A stretch of 22,154 nucleotides of DNA, from positions 1 to 22,154 of the forward strand of contig CAZLGB010000037.1 of assembly GCA_964558825.1 (NCBI GenBank), written 5' to 3'. Position 1 is the first letter of the stretch. Each line of letters opens with the position of its first letter. Both the position numbers and the translations under genes were made by a program. Of this stretch, positions 6,672 to 14,150 are shown in pieces. The DNA is from Phosphoribacter sp964558825. GTDB lineage: Bacteria > Actinomycetota > Actinomycetes > Actinomycetales > Dermatophilaceae. The notes under the pieces were generated by a model that was not told the origin of the DNA, did not search any database, and worked only from the letters and a program-made list of their open reading frames with translations.

Positions 6672-6804
6672 TGGCGGCACTGTGTTTCGGCAGGAGCGCC
6701 GGCCCCGGAGACGCCGTCCCCAGGGCAAAGGTCATGGAGGGCTTGGGCTTCCAGGCGACTGTGCCGCGTTCGCCCGGGCCGGGCAGGCCGAGCAGGCCGA
6801 GTGA

Positions 6805-7610
6805 GTCGGTGAGCCGAGCGCCGAGCCGATGCTCGATGTCCGGCTCTTCCGCAACCTGCGCTTCAGCGCCGCCAGCGCCGCCGTCGCGGTCTCCTTCTTC
6901 ACCCTCTTCGGCTTCATCTTCCTGATGACCCAGTACTTCCAATTCATCCGCGGCTATAGCGCCCTGACCACCGGCATAAGCCTGCTCCCCGTCGCGCTCT
7001 CGGTCGCCATCGGATCCGTCGCGGGGACCCAGTTGGCGCTGCGAGCCGGGGCCACGCTCGTCGTCGCCGCGGGCCTGTTCACGATGACCGGGCTCTCTGG
7101 ATGGGGGGCTGGAACCACCGGCTCGACCCCGAGTTATGGCCTCATCGCGATCCAGACGGTCGCCTACGGTCTCTGCCTCGGCCTGACCTCAGCCCGGCCG
7201 CCGAATCCATCATGGATGCCATCCCGCGGGCCAAGGCCGGAGTGGCCTCTGCGCTCAATGACAAACCCGGCTCCTCGGCGGCACCCTGGGCGTCGCGGAG
7301 ATCGGCAGCGGGTCCGCCTCCATGTATGCCGCGCGCCTCACGTCAAACCTGCCAGCGGGCGTGCCCACGGGCGGCGCCGCTGACAGGGCGCAGCAATCGG
7401 TTGGCGTGGCCTATCTGGCTGCCGGACAGCTCGCGGGCGTCGGCGGTGGCCAGTCCGCTCTCGGCCAGAGCCTGCAAGACGCTGCCACCAGTGCCTTCTC
7501 GACGGACTGACCACAAGTAGCCTGCTCGGCGGCGGTTTGGCTCTTGCCGACGCCATTCTGGCCGTCATTTCCTCCCCGCCCGCCTCGGCAGCCAAGACGC
7601 CGTGCCCGCC
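6805..7610 (+). pseudogene. C-terminal half of an EmrB/QacA (DHA2)-type MFS exporter, frameshifted
   Basis: The first readable part, MLDVRLFRNLRFSAASAAVA to QTVAYGLCLGLTSA (6829-7190), matches the middle of 14-span DHA2 drug exporters. The protein then continues in another frame (PAAESIMDAIPRAKAGVASA, about 7195-7260), shifts again to LGGTLGVAEIGSGSASMYAA up to AATSAF (to about 7500), and a further shift after 7500 gives LDGLTTSSLLGGGLALA. At least three frameshifts are therefore needed. An in-frame TGA about 30 nt before MLDVRL cuts it off from any N-terminal half, which is absent. No product is expected. I see nothing recognisable at 6672-6804 or at 7611-7774. Confidence 0.8.
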
Positions 7611-7774
7611 GATTACTAAGTCCAACCCTCCCGTCGCAACCGACCCGCCCGTTCGCGCCTGAGCGGACCAGGGCGCCGGGGTGCTCGTCCTGTATGCCGC
7701 GATGCCGCCAGGCTTGGGGCCGCTTCGGTCGAAAGCAATCGCCCAATGAGCTGAGCCGCCTGTGTTGTGAGGGG

Positions 7775-7920
7775 CCGGTCACTCCGCCCACCAGCCCTAC
7801 CTCACCTCGATCGCCGAGGAACTCAACGAACGACCCCGTCAAGCACTCGGGTTCCTCACCCCCCGCGAGTCCTTCGAACGACTCCTGCTCGGCCAGTCAC
7901 CCGTTGCCTCCACGGCTTGA
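7775..7920 (+). mobile_element. 3' remnant of an IS30-family transposase gene
   Basis: In the frame ending at TGA 7920 the sequence reads HQPYLTSIAEELNERPRQAL, GFLTPRESFERLLL, then GQSPVASTA. The string EELN.RPR..LG..TP.E.F is the conserved C-terminus of IS30-type DDE transposases. Nothing further upstream matches the catalytic core, and no inverted repeat could be identified. The remnant abuts the DUF5343 gene and may have removed that gene's original 5' end. Confidence 0.7.
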
Positions 7921-8557
7921 CACCGCCGACGACGCAAGCAGCAAAGTCCCCTACCTTCAGGCCTACGGCAACATCAAGAAGGCGCTCGACAAGATCACCA
8001 CCGCCGCCGTGCCGCCGAAGTTCACCCAGGACTTTCTGGCAACGACACTCAACTTGCCAGGCGGCGGAGCGCGGCCGGTAATCCCCTACTTGAAGCGGGC
8101 AGGCTTCCTGACGTCGGACGGCACCACGACTGACCTCTACAAGCAATTCCGAAACCAGTCGCTTCGCGGCGCGGCCGCGGCGAAGGCCATGCGCAACGCG
8201 TACGCGTCTCTCTACACCGCGAACGAGTACGTCCACGATGCCAGCGAGAGGGAGCTCAAGGGTCTGATCGTCCAGGTGACCGGACTCGAAGAAGGCTCCA
8301 AACTGATCCCCGCGATGCTCGGCTCTTTCAAGACACTGAAGGAGTACGCGGACTTCAACGCGAGCGCGGACAATGGTGTCGAACTGCAGAGCAACGACCA
8401 CGGAGAGGAAGTCGGCAACGAGGGCCAGCGCGCCGCGGGCGACAAACAGAACAACAACATCCGACTCGGCTACACAATCCACCTGAACCTGCCCGCAACG
8501 ACCGACATAGCCGTCTTCAACGCGATCTTCAAGAGCCTCAAGGAGCATCTGCTCTGA
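7904..8557 (+). CDS. DUF5343 protein, partner of the HEPN protein
   Basis: From YLQAYGNIKKALDKITTAAV (about codon 17) the protein matches DUF5343: PKFTQDFLATTLNLPGGGAR, IPYLKRAGFLTSDGTTTDLY, a helical middle (AMRNAYASLYTANEYVHDAS), and an end IRLGYTIHLNLPATTDIAVF that is typical of full-length members. The family function is unknown; its winged-helix-like start suggests a DNA-binding or adaptor role. The start is unclear. The frame is open far upstream, but only the part after about 7946 is conserved, and no ATG or GTG is available there. TTG 7904 is the best codon but has no ribosome site and overlaps the transposase remnant. The stop overlaps the next start (TGATG). There are no CGGCATAC octamers and ATA codons occur, unlike the flanking native genes. 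Confidence 0.75.
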   Translation: MPPRLDTADDASSKVPYLQAYGNIKKALDKITTAAVPPKFTQDFLATTLNLPGGGARPVIPYLKRAGFLTSDGTTTDLYKQFRNQSLRGAAAAKAMRNAYASLYTANEYVHDASERELKGLIVQVTGLEEGSKLIPAMLGSFKTLKEYADFNASADNGVELQSNDHGEEVGNEGQRAAGDKQNNNIRLGYTIHLNLPATTDIAVFNAIFKSLKEHLL

Positions 8558-9144
8558 TGGCGACCAACGACGGGCTGAAGGTCTTCTTCATGACCGCGCA
8601 GCTGATCGAGGAAGACTTGGACGAGGTCGAGCACGACTTAGCCCTGGACCTCGGACGAAAGCGGAACAGGGCCGTCGGCGAGGCTGCCGACTACTATCCA
8701 CAAATAGAGCAAGCATTCCGCGCCGAGGCGAAAGAGATGGCCCCCCAGTACGAGGTCTTCTACTCGTTAGAGCGGACGATCCGCACACTGGTCGCGGACT
8801 CGCTGGAGGCGGCGGACGGCCTCGGCTGGTGGAGCGGCTCGAGCCGAGTTCCACAGAAGATCAAGGACGACTGCGAGGGCCGTCTCAAGAAGGAACAAGA
8901 CGCGGGCGTCACGCTCCGCTCGGAGGACCCGCTCGACTTCTCGACTTTCGGAGAGTTGGGCCAAATCATCACGACCAACTGGGATGTGTTCGGCGCGCTC
9001 TTCAAGAGCGAGAAGGCGGTGACGCGGATCATGGCTAACCTGAACACCCTCCGCGGCCCGATCGCGCACTGCACCCTGTTGGCCGAGGACGAGGTCGTAC
9101 GGCTCCGCCTGTCGGTGAGGGACTGGTTCAGGCAGATGGAGTAG
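8557..9144 (+). CDS. Swt1-like HEPN-domain protein
   Basis: This 195-residue, mostly helical protein has YSLERTIRTLVADSLEAADG (about 69-88), GWW (about 90-92), RSEDPLDFSTFGELGQIITT (about 121-140) and, near the C-terminus, NTLRGPIAHCTLLAEDEVVR. The string R166-GPIA-H171 is the R-x4-H signature of HEPN ribonucleases, and the context is that of the Swt1-type HEPN family. HEPN proteins cleave RNA in toxin-antitoxin, CRISPR and abortive-infection systems. This is a stand-alone HEPN protein lacking the helicase or PIN parts of some relatives. It is translationally coupled to the DUF5343 gene (1-nt overlap), so the two probably form a complex. The catalytic pair looks intact. The defence role is inference. 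Confidence 0.8.
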   Translation: MATNDGLKVFFMTAQLIEEDLDEVEHDLALDLGRKRNRAVGEAADYYPQIEQAFRAEAKEMAPQYEVFYSLERTIRTLVADSLEAADGLGWWSGSSRVPQKIKDDCEGRLKKEQDAGVTLRSEDPLDFSTFGELGQIITTNWDVFGALFKSEKAVTRIMANLNTLRGPIAHCTLLAEDEVVRLRLSVRDWFRQME

Positions 9145-9379
9145 GCCCGAGAGAGCCTTGGAACCTTGAACGCCCCGAGTCCCAGAGCGATGCCCCACTT
9201 CGCCGCGTTGAGGGTGCTGGGCCTCGCCGACTTGGCACGCGGACCGCAGCGGCTACGGTTCGCCTTGCAGAGGAAACACCAACCGGGTCGATCCCGTTTC
9301 GGCGCCGCAAGCGGTTGTCATGACTTGGTAAGGAGTTCTGGCTGCGGGGCGACATGGTTGCCCCGTGAGGCTCGGGGGC
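9145..9379 (+). other. intergenic region with a stem-loop at the thioredoxin gene start
   Basis: This stretch has no credible gene. CGGGGC (9345-9350) and GCCCCG (9360-9365) form a 6-bp stem with a 9-nt loop, just before ATG 9380 and touching the alternative GTG 9365. CATGGT at 9353-9358 is 6 nt before that GTG and could be a weak -10 of the leaderless type. Confidence 0.35.
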
Positions 9380-9949
9380 ATGAAGATCCGCATCGCTCTC
9401 GCTGCCGTTCCTGTCGCTCTCGCGGTCACCCTGGCCGGGTGCTCGTCCAACTCCCCGGCCATGGAGAAGTCCGACGCCATGTCCACCACGGCCATGGCCA
9501 AACCGTCCGACGCGATGGCCAAGCCCTCCGACCCCGCCATGGCCAAGCCGTCCGACACGATGATGGCCAAGCCCTCCGACACGGCCCTGGCCAAGCCCTC
9601 CGACGCCATGACCAAGCCCGCCGGGGCCATGGCGAGCGGGGCCTACCTCACCCTCGCCGACTACCAGGCCAGCATGGCCATGCACGCCGGCGACAAGGTC
9701 GTCTACTTCTTCCACGCCACCTGGTGCCCCGACTGCAAGGCCGCCGACACCGAGCTGACGACCATGCCGGCCAAGATCCCCGCGGGCGTCACCATCGTCA
9801 AGGTCGACTACGACACCAACGTCGCCCTCCGCCAGAAGTTCGGCGTCACCATGCAGCACACCTACGTCCTGCTCGACAAGGACGGCAACGCCGCCAAGAA
9901 GTGGACCGCCCCGCAGGTCGACACCGTCCTCGCTGACCTCAAGGGCTGA
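9380..9949 (+). CDS. thioredoxin-fold lipoprotein with a Met-rich repeat linker
   Basis: 189 residues. An N-terminal signal MKIRIALAAVPVALAVTLAG is followed by the lipobox Cys (LAG-C21), so it should be a membrane-anchored lipoprotein. Residues 22-87 are a low-complexity linker built of MAKPSD units and containing about nine Met. A thioredoxin-like domain follows, with VVYFFHATWCPDCKAADTEL (active site C116-P-D-C119) and a later GVTMQHTYVLLDKDGN (the usual cis-Pro strand, here without the Pro). WCPDC differs from the WCGPC of thioredoxin and suggests a specialised redox partner. The gene lies 5 nt before the dipZ-like gene, so DipZ may supply its electrons. The ATG is preferred to GTG 9365, but either is possible. 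Confidence 0.85.
   Translation: MKIRIALAAVPVALAVTLAGCSSNSPAMEKSDAMSTTAMAKPSDAMAKPSDPAMAKPSDTMMAKPSDTALAKPSDAMTKPAGAMASGAYLTLADYQASMAMHAGDKVVYFFHATWCPDCKAADTELTTMPAKIPAGVTIVKVDYDTNVALRQKFGVTMQHTYVLLDKDGNAAKKWTAPQVDTVLADLKG
9494..9625 (+). repeat. MAKPSD hexapeptide repeat array in the lipoprotein linker
   Basis: Units read MAKPSD, AMAKPSD, PAMAKPSD, TMMAKPSD, TALAKPSD and AMTKPAG, encoded by near-identical blocks (ATGGCCAAGCCCTCCGAC and variants). Such DNA can expand or contract by slippage, so length may vary between strains. The Met residues could bind Cu(I) or act as oxidation targets. Confidence 0.85.
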
Positions 9950-9954
9950 ATCAC

Positions 9955-11652
9955 GTGCTCTTCACCGCGCTCATCTCACTGGGCGCCGGCATACTCACCG
10001 TGCTCGCTCCCTGCGTGCTGCCGCTGCTCCCGATCATCCTCGGGGGCAGCGTCAGCGGCGTTGGGGGTGACCGGCGCCGGCCCTTCATCATCGCCGCCAG
10101 CCTCGTCGTCTCGCTCATCCTCTTCACCCTGCTGCTCAAGGCGTCGACTGTGCTCATCGGGGTCGACCCGCGCGTGTGGACCACCGTTTCCGGCGGGCTC
10201 ATCGTCGTGCTGGGGATCTCGATGCTCGTCCCCGGCCTGTGGTCGAGACTGGCCAACCGCTCGGGTCTCGAGCACGGCAGCCAGAGCCTTCTCAGCCAGG
10301 CCGTCGCCACCCGCAATCGCACCCTCTCGGCGATCGGCATCGGCGCGGCGCTCGGCCCGGTCTTCAGCAGCTGCAGCCCCACCTACGCCTGGGCGATCGC
10401 CACCGTGCTGCCCGCCAGCCCGGTGCTCGGCATGGTCTATCTCAGCCTCTATTGCCTCGGTGTCGGCGCCGCCCTGCTGGCCATCGCGCTGCTCGGCCGC
10501 CGCCTGCTCGAGCGGATCCGCTGGGCGAGCAACCCGCGCGGCTGGGTTTCCCGGACCGTCGCGGCGCTCTTCGTCGTCGTCGGGGTGTCGATCCTCACCG
10601 GTCTTGACAAGACCGTGCAGACCAGCCTCGTCGACGCCGACCCGCTCGGCATCACCCGGCTCGAGCAGGGTCTGGTTGGCGGCACCCAGCAAGGCGCCGC
10701 CGAGATGCCGACCCCAGCCGCCGCGACGGACCCGTCCGGACCCGCAGCACCGGAGCTCACCGGCATACAGCAATGGATCAACTCGCCGCCGCTCACCCTC
10801 GCGAGCCTGCGCGGCAAGGTCGTGCTCGTCGACTTCTGGACCTACTCGTGCATCAACTGCCAGCGCACCCAGCCCTACCTCAACGCCTGGAACGAGCGGT
10901 ATGCCGCCGACGGCCTGCAGATCATCGGCGTCCACGCGCCCGAATTCGCCTTCGAGAAAGTCCCGGCCAACGTCGAGCGGGCCGTCGCGGACGCCACAAT
11001 CGCCTATCCCGTCGCGCTCGACAACGACTTCGCCACGTGGAACGCCTACGGCAACCGCTTCTGGCCGGCCAAGTACCTCATCGATCGCGATGGTCGGGTG
11101 CGCTTCACTCACTTCGGTGAGGGCGCCTATGCCGAGACCGAGACGACCATCCGCGCGCTGCTCGGCGAGAGCGCGACCGGCACGGCGCGCGTCCAGGTCG
11201 ACCCCGCCGCCGCGTCGCCCGGTGCGCGCACGCCCGAAACCTACCTCGGCACGGCACGAGCGCAGCGGTATGCCGGCAGCCCGGCTCTCGCGGACGGCAC
11301 CGGCGTGCCCTTCACTCCGGCCGCAGCGCTGGGCGTCGATCAGTGGACCCTGGGCGGATCGTGGACCGTTGCGGCAGAGGGAATCACGGCCGCAGCCGAC
11401 GGCGCCACCCTCAGCCTGCGATACTCCGGCCGCGACGTCTTCCTCGTCCTGGCCGGCCCCCCGGGCGCGACCGTGCGGGTCACTCTCGACGGCCGGGCCC
11501 TGCCCGGTGCCGACCTCCGAGCGGGGGGCACGGCATACCTCGACAGCGACCGGCTCTATCGCCTCGCCACCGGGACCGGGCCGCTGACCGGCGCGACCAT
11601 CACGCTGACCTTCGCCCGCGGCGTGAGCGCCAACGCCTTCACCTTCGGCTGA
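9955..11652 (+). CDS. dipZ: DipZ-like fusion: CcdA/DsbD membrane domain, thioredoxin domain, C-terminal domain
   Basis: 565 residues. About residues 1-220 form a CcdA/DsbD-type six-helix domain with the two redox Cys in LAPC20VLPLLP and FSSC140SPTYAW. A linker follows, then a TlpA-like thioredoxin domain (about 265-405) with an unusual C-I-N-C site (WTYSC299INC302QRT) and FWPAKYLIDRDG. The last part (about 425-565) is a beta-rich domain like the C-terminal domain of Mycobacterium tuberculosis DipZ. The protein moves electrons from cytoplasmic thioredoxin across the membrane to extracytoplasmic thiols. GTG 9955 lies 5 nt after the lipoprotein stop, so the two are co-transcribed; the lipoprotein is a probable electron acceptor. 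A glutaredoxin-like gene follows within 20 nt. Confidence 0.9.
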   Translation: MLFTALISLGAGILTVLAPCVLPLLPIILGGSVSGVGGDRRRPFIIAASLVVSLILFTLLLKASTVLIGVDPRVWTTVSGGLIVVLGISMLVPGLWSRLANRSGLEHGSQSLLSQAVATRNRTLSAIGIGAALGPVFSSCSPTYAWAIATVLPASPVLGMVYLSLYCLGVGAALLAIALLGRRLLERIRWASNPRGWVSRTVAALFVVVGVSILTGLDKTVQTSLVDADPLGITRLEQGLVGGTQQGAAEMPTPAAATDPSGPAAPELTGIQQWINSPPLTLASLRGKVVLVDFWTYSCINCQRTQPYLNAWNERYAADGLQIIGVHAPEFAFEKVPANVERAVADATIAYPVALDNDFATWNAYGNRFWPAKYLIDRDGRVRFTHFGEGAYAETETTIRALLGESATGTARVQVDPAAASPGARTPETYLGTARAQRYAGSPALADGTGVPFTPAAALGVDQWTLGGSWTVAAEGITAAADGATLSLRYSGRDVFLVLAGPPGATVRVTLDGRALPGADLRAGGTAYLDSDRLYRLATGTGPLTGATITLTFARGVSANAFTFG

Positions 11653-11671
11653 CCAAGGAGCCCTCAAGATC

Positions 11672-11923
11672 ATGAACGTCACCGTCTTCTCCACCACCCA
11701 CTGCACCTCCTGCGTCGCCCTCAAGGCGTGGCTCGCCGAGCGCGGCGCGACGATCACGAGCAGGGTCATCGACGCCGACCCGCAGGCGATGGCCGACTTC
11801 CTCGCGGCGAGCGACGGCCACCTCGGGGTGCCCTTCTCGGTGCTCGAGACCCCGGGCGGCCAGCCGCTCAAGATCGCCGGCTTCGACAAGCGCCGCTTCG
11901 AGGCGGCGGGGGTCGGCCGATGA
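11672..11923 (+). CDS. glutaredoxin-like small redox protein
   Basis: This 83-residue protein starts MNVTVFSTTHCTSCVALKAW, the beta strand and C-x2-C active site (CTSC) of glutaredoxins and NrdH-type redoxins. GVPFSVLETPGG is the cis-Pro loop region, and GFDKRRFEAAG completes the last helix. NrdH normally has CVQC or CPFC-like sites and a WSGFRPD motif that is missing here, so a general mycoredoxin or NrdH role is not proven. It follows the dipZ-like gene by 19 nt and probably works in the cytoplasm with the same redox pathway. An AAGGAG ribosome site precedes the ATG at a rather long distance (about 11 nt). Confidence 0.8.
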   Translation: MNVTVFSTTHCTSCVALKAWLAERGATITSRVIDADPQAMADFLAASDGHLGVPFSVLETPGGQPLKIAGFDKRRFEAAGVGR

Positions 11924-11933
11924 CCCACGCGGG

Positions 11934-11939
11934 TAACGT
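11934..11939 (+). promoter_or_regulatory. -10 element for the leaderless response regulator
   Basis: TAACGT is 6 nt before ATG 11946, so the two-component pair can be transcribed separately from the redox genes despite the 22-nt gap. It repeats the TANNNT-N6-ATG layout. Confidence 0.55.
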
Positions 11940-11945
11940 TCGGAC

Positions 11946-12668
11946 ATGACCCGGGTCTTGGTGGTCGAGGACGACGACACCGTCGCCGAGATCGTCCTGC
12001 GCTACCTGAGCGCCGCGGGGATGGAGGTCGAGCGGTGCGCGGACGGCATACGCGCCGTGGGGGTTGCGGCGGACTTTGCGCCCGAGCTGATCGTCCTCGA
12101 CGTCATGCTCCCGGGCGCGGACGGCTTCGAGGTGCTGCGGCGGCTGCGGCAGCGGGCGATCACCGCCCCCGTCCTCATGCTCACCGCGCTCGCGGACGAG
12201 GACGACCGCATCCGCGGCCTGGAGGTCGGCGCCGACGACTATCTGACCAAGCCCTTCAGTCCGCGCGAGCTCGTGCTGCGGGTGCAGTCGATCCTGCGGC
12301 GCGCGTCGGTCGAGGCGCCGCCGGCCGGTGGTGCGTCGGCGGTCCTGCGCGACGGCGGGCTCGTCGTCGACCCCGACGCGCGCAAGGCCTCACTCGACGG
12401 GCGCGCGCTGGCGCTCACGCTGCGGGAGTTTGACCTGCTCGTCGCGCTGCTGAGCAGCCCCGACAAGGTCATGTCCAAGGAGACCCTGCTCGCGCGTGTC
12501 TGGGGCTGGGACTTCGGCGATCCGTCGACGGTCACCGTGCACATCCGCCGGTTGCGCGAGAAGGTCGAGGCCGAGCCCGGCGCGCCCCGTCGCATCCTCA
12601 CGGTCTGGGGGCGCGGCTATCGCTGGGAGCCGTATGCCGTGCCGCCCGCGGGGGAGGGTATGCCGTGA
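11946..12668 (+). CDS. OmpR/PhoB-family response regulator
   Basis: 240 residues. The receiver domain (1-120) has acidic VEDDDT at the start, the phospho-acceptor Asp52 in LIVLDVMLPGADGF, Thr80 in LMLTALAD, and Lys102 in DDYLTKPF. The effector winged helix (about 135-235) has LTLREFDLLVALLSSPDKVM, LLARVWGWDFGDPSTVTVHI and ILTVWGRGYRWEP, the OmpR/PhoB signature. It overlaps the histidine kinase gene by 4 nt (GTGA). The regulon cannot be read from the sequence; the redox operon immediately upstream is a natural candidate target. Confidence 0.96.
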   Translation: MTRVLVVEDDDTVAEIVLRYLSAAGMEVERCADGIRAVGVAADFAPELIVLDVMLPGADGFEVLRRLRQRAITAPVLMLTALADEDDRIRGLEVGADDYLTKPFSPRELVLRVQSILRRASVEAPPAGGASAVLRDGGLVVDPDARKASLDGRALALTLREFDLLVALLSSPDKVMSKETLLARVWGWDFGDPSTVTVHIRRLREKVEAEPGAPRRILTVWGRGYRWEPYAVPPAGEGMP

Positions 12669-13684
12669 TCGCCCCGCTCATCTGGGCGATGCTCGCGGCG
12701 GCCGCGGTGGGGCTGGTGCTGGGCATCGGCATCCTCCTGCTCGGGGGGCGCTCGCCGCGGTGGGCCGCGCTCGTCGCGCCGCTCGTCGGGCTCGTCGCGA
12801 TCCTCGTCGGGGTGTCGGTCGGCACCCAGCAGATGCTCATCGACGACGACACCCGGACCAAGCTGCTGCTCATCCTCGTCGCGACGGCGCCGGTCGCGCT
12901 GGCGAGCGGTCTCGCGGTGGCGTCGCGGGTGCGGGCGTCGTCCGAGCGCGCGGCGCGGGAGCTGGCCGAGGTCAACCGCCGGCGTGAGTTGGAGGCGACC
13001 CGGCTCGAGCTGCTGTCATGGATGTCGCACGACCTGCGGACGCCGCTGGCCGGCATACGCGCGATGAGCGAGGCGCTGGAGGACGGGCTGGCGCCCGACC
13101 CGGCGCGCTATCTGCGGGCGATCGGCGCGGAGGCCACTCGCACGACGGGGATGGTCGAGGACATGCTCGCGCTGAGCCGGCTGCACTCGGGGAATCCGTT
13201 GCAGCGCACTGTGGTTGCGATGGATCAGGTCCTCGACGAGGTGCTCGCCACCTCGACGCCGCTCGCGGCCGAGCGGGGGATCGCGCTGACCGGGGAGGTG
13301 TCCGGGCCGGTCATCGTCACGGGGGATGCGGGCTATCTGCGGCGGATGCTGCAGAACCTCGTGACCAATGGCGTGCAATACAGCCGCGCGGGCGGGGCTG
13401 TGCGGGTGGTTGTTGCGGGGGAGGGTATGCCGGGCGCCTCGCGGCACGTGCGAATTGCGGTGCAGGACAGCTGTGGTGGGCTCGGCGAGGGGGATGCGGA
13501 GCGGATGTTCGAGGCCGGGTGGCGGGGCGACGCGGCGCGGACTCCTGGGGCGACGGGCGGCTCGGCTGGGATGGGTGTCGGGCTCGCGATGGTGGCTGGC
13601 GTGGTCGACGCGCACGGCGGCTCGGTCTCGGCGCGGTCCGTCGGTGAGGGGTGCGAGGTGGTCGTCAGCTTGCCGGCGCTCTGA
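12665..13684 (+). CDS. membrane sensor histidine kinase
   Basis: 339 residues from GTG 12665. Three hydrophobic segments (about 4-27, 33-53, 67-86) with almost no extracytoplasmic loop suggest a sensor that reads membrane state or small cues rather than a large ligand. HisKA holds the phospho-acceptor His122 in SWMSHDLRTPLAGIRAMSEA. The ATPase domain has the N box (QNLVTNGVQYS, Asn235), a G1-like DSCGGLG (D268), and a G2 box GGSAGMGVGLAMVAGVVDAH. All catalytic motifs are present. It forms an operon with the response regulator by a 4-nt overlap and is its cognate partner. Confidence 0.95.
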   Translation: MIAPLIWAMLAAAAVGLVLGIGILLLGGRSPRWAALVAPLVGLVAILVGVSVGTQQMLIDDDTRTKLLLILVATAPVALASGLAVASRVRASSERAARELAEVNRRRELEATRLELLSWMSHDLRTPLAGIRAMSEALEDGLAPDPARYLRAIGAEATRTTGMVEDMLALSRLHSGNPLQRTVVAMDQVLDEVLATSTPLAAERGIALTGEVSGPVIVTGDAGYLRRMLQNLVTNGVQYSRAGGAVRVVVAGEGMPGASRHVRIAVQDSCGGLGEGDAERMFEAGWRGDAARTPGATGGSAGMGVGLAMVAGVVDAHGGSVSARSVGEGCEVVVSLPAL

Positions 13685-13732
13685 CGGCGCCGCGAGGCCT
13701 GGGCTCAGGTCTTGGTGCGGCCCACGGTTGCC

Positions 13733-13741
13733 TGTGGATAA
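13733..13741 (-). promoter_or_regulatory. single DnaA-box-like nonamer
   Basis: TGTGGATAA (revcomp TTATCCACA) is a perfect DnaA box in the 142-bp gap upstream of the WXG gene. It stands alone, so an origin is not indicated. It could be a DnaA titration site or chance. The rest of the gap has no other recognisable element. Confidence 0.35.
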
Positions 13742-13826
13742 CCGCGCGCGGGGTGGGCGCTGTCGTGTCATGGTGGGTCCGGTGTAGGTGACCGCGATGG
13801 TGTTTGAGTAGGGCCGCAGGGGGCTG

Positions 13827-14150
13827 ATGGGTATGGGTGACACGACGTTTACGTATGCCGCTGACTCGTTGATGCGGTGCGTGGTGGACCTCCGCCTCGC
13901 GTCGACGTCGGTGCGTGACGGCACCGTTGACGGTTTGGATGACGGGGTGGATTTCGGTCACGAGGACCTGGGCCGGGTCGCGGGGGATTTCTGTGCCCGG
14001 TGGAGCCAGGGGGTGAAGGTCCTCGTTGGTGGCAACGAGTGGCTCGGTGACACGCTGACCGAGGCGGTGCGCACCTACGTGGCGGCTGATGAGGACGCGT
14101 CGGCGGCGTTCGCTGGAATCCTGGGCGACTTGGGGCGAGCGGGCGTGTGA
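13827..14150 (+). CDS. WXG100-like small partner protein
   Basis: This 107-residue, predicted mostly helical protein carries ARWSQGVKVLVGGNEWLGDT near the middle, with a W-L-G turn typical of WXG100 (ESX) proteins. It has no signal peptide. Members form helical hairpin heterodimers that are exported by type VII secretion. It precedes and overlaps the large toxin gene (GTGA at 14147), which fits a partner or targeting role for that toxin. The ATG at 13827 has an AGGGGG run 4 nt upstream; ATG 13833 is an alternative. No ESX membrane component genes occur in the window, so the secretion machine must be encoded elsewhere. Confidence 0.7.
   Translation: MGMGDTTFTYAADSLMRCVVDLRLASTSVRDGTVDGLDDGVDFGHEDLGRVAGDFCARWSQGVKVLVGGNEWLGDTLTEAVRTYVAADEDASAAFAGILGDLGRAGV

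Noticed and set aside
9236..9312. tRNA-like fragment (GGGTCGATCCCG, T-arm-like)
   Set aside because: The loop lacks the TTCRA pattern, and no acceptor or anticodon stems pair around it.
9494..9625. CRISPR-like short repeats
   Set aside because: The repeats are in-frame codon repeats of MAKPSD without spacers and lie inside a coding gene. No CRISPR array or cas gene is present.
9976..11928. 650-codon minus-strand frame opposite the dipZ-like gene
   Set aside because: Its composition is that of a GC-rich antisense frame (Arg, Gly, Glu, Asp-rich, no domain), while the plus strand has clear DipZ motifs.
13733..13741. Replication origin suggested by the DnaA box
   Set aside because: Only one box is present, with no AT-rich region or dnaA/dnaN neighbours.
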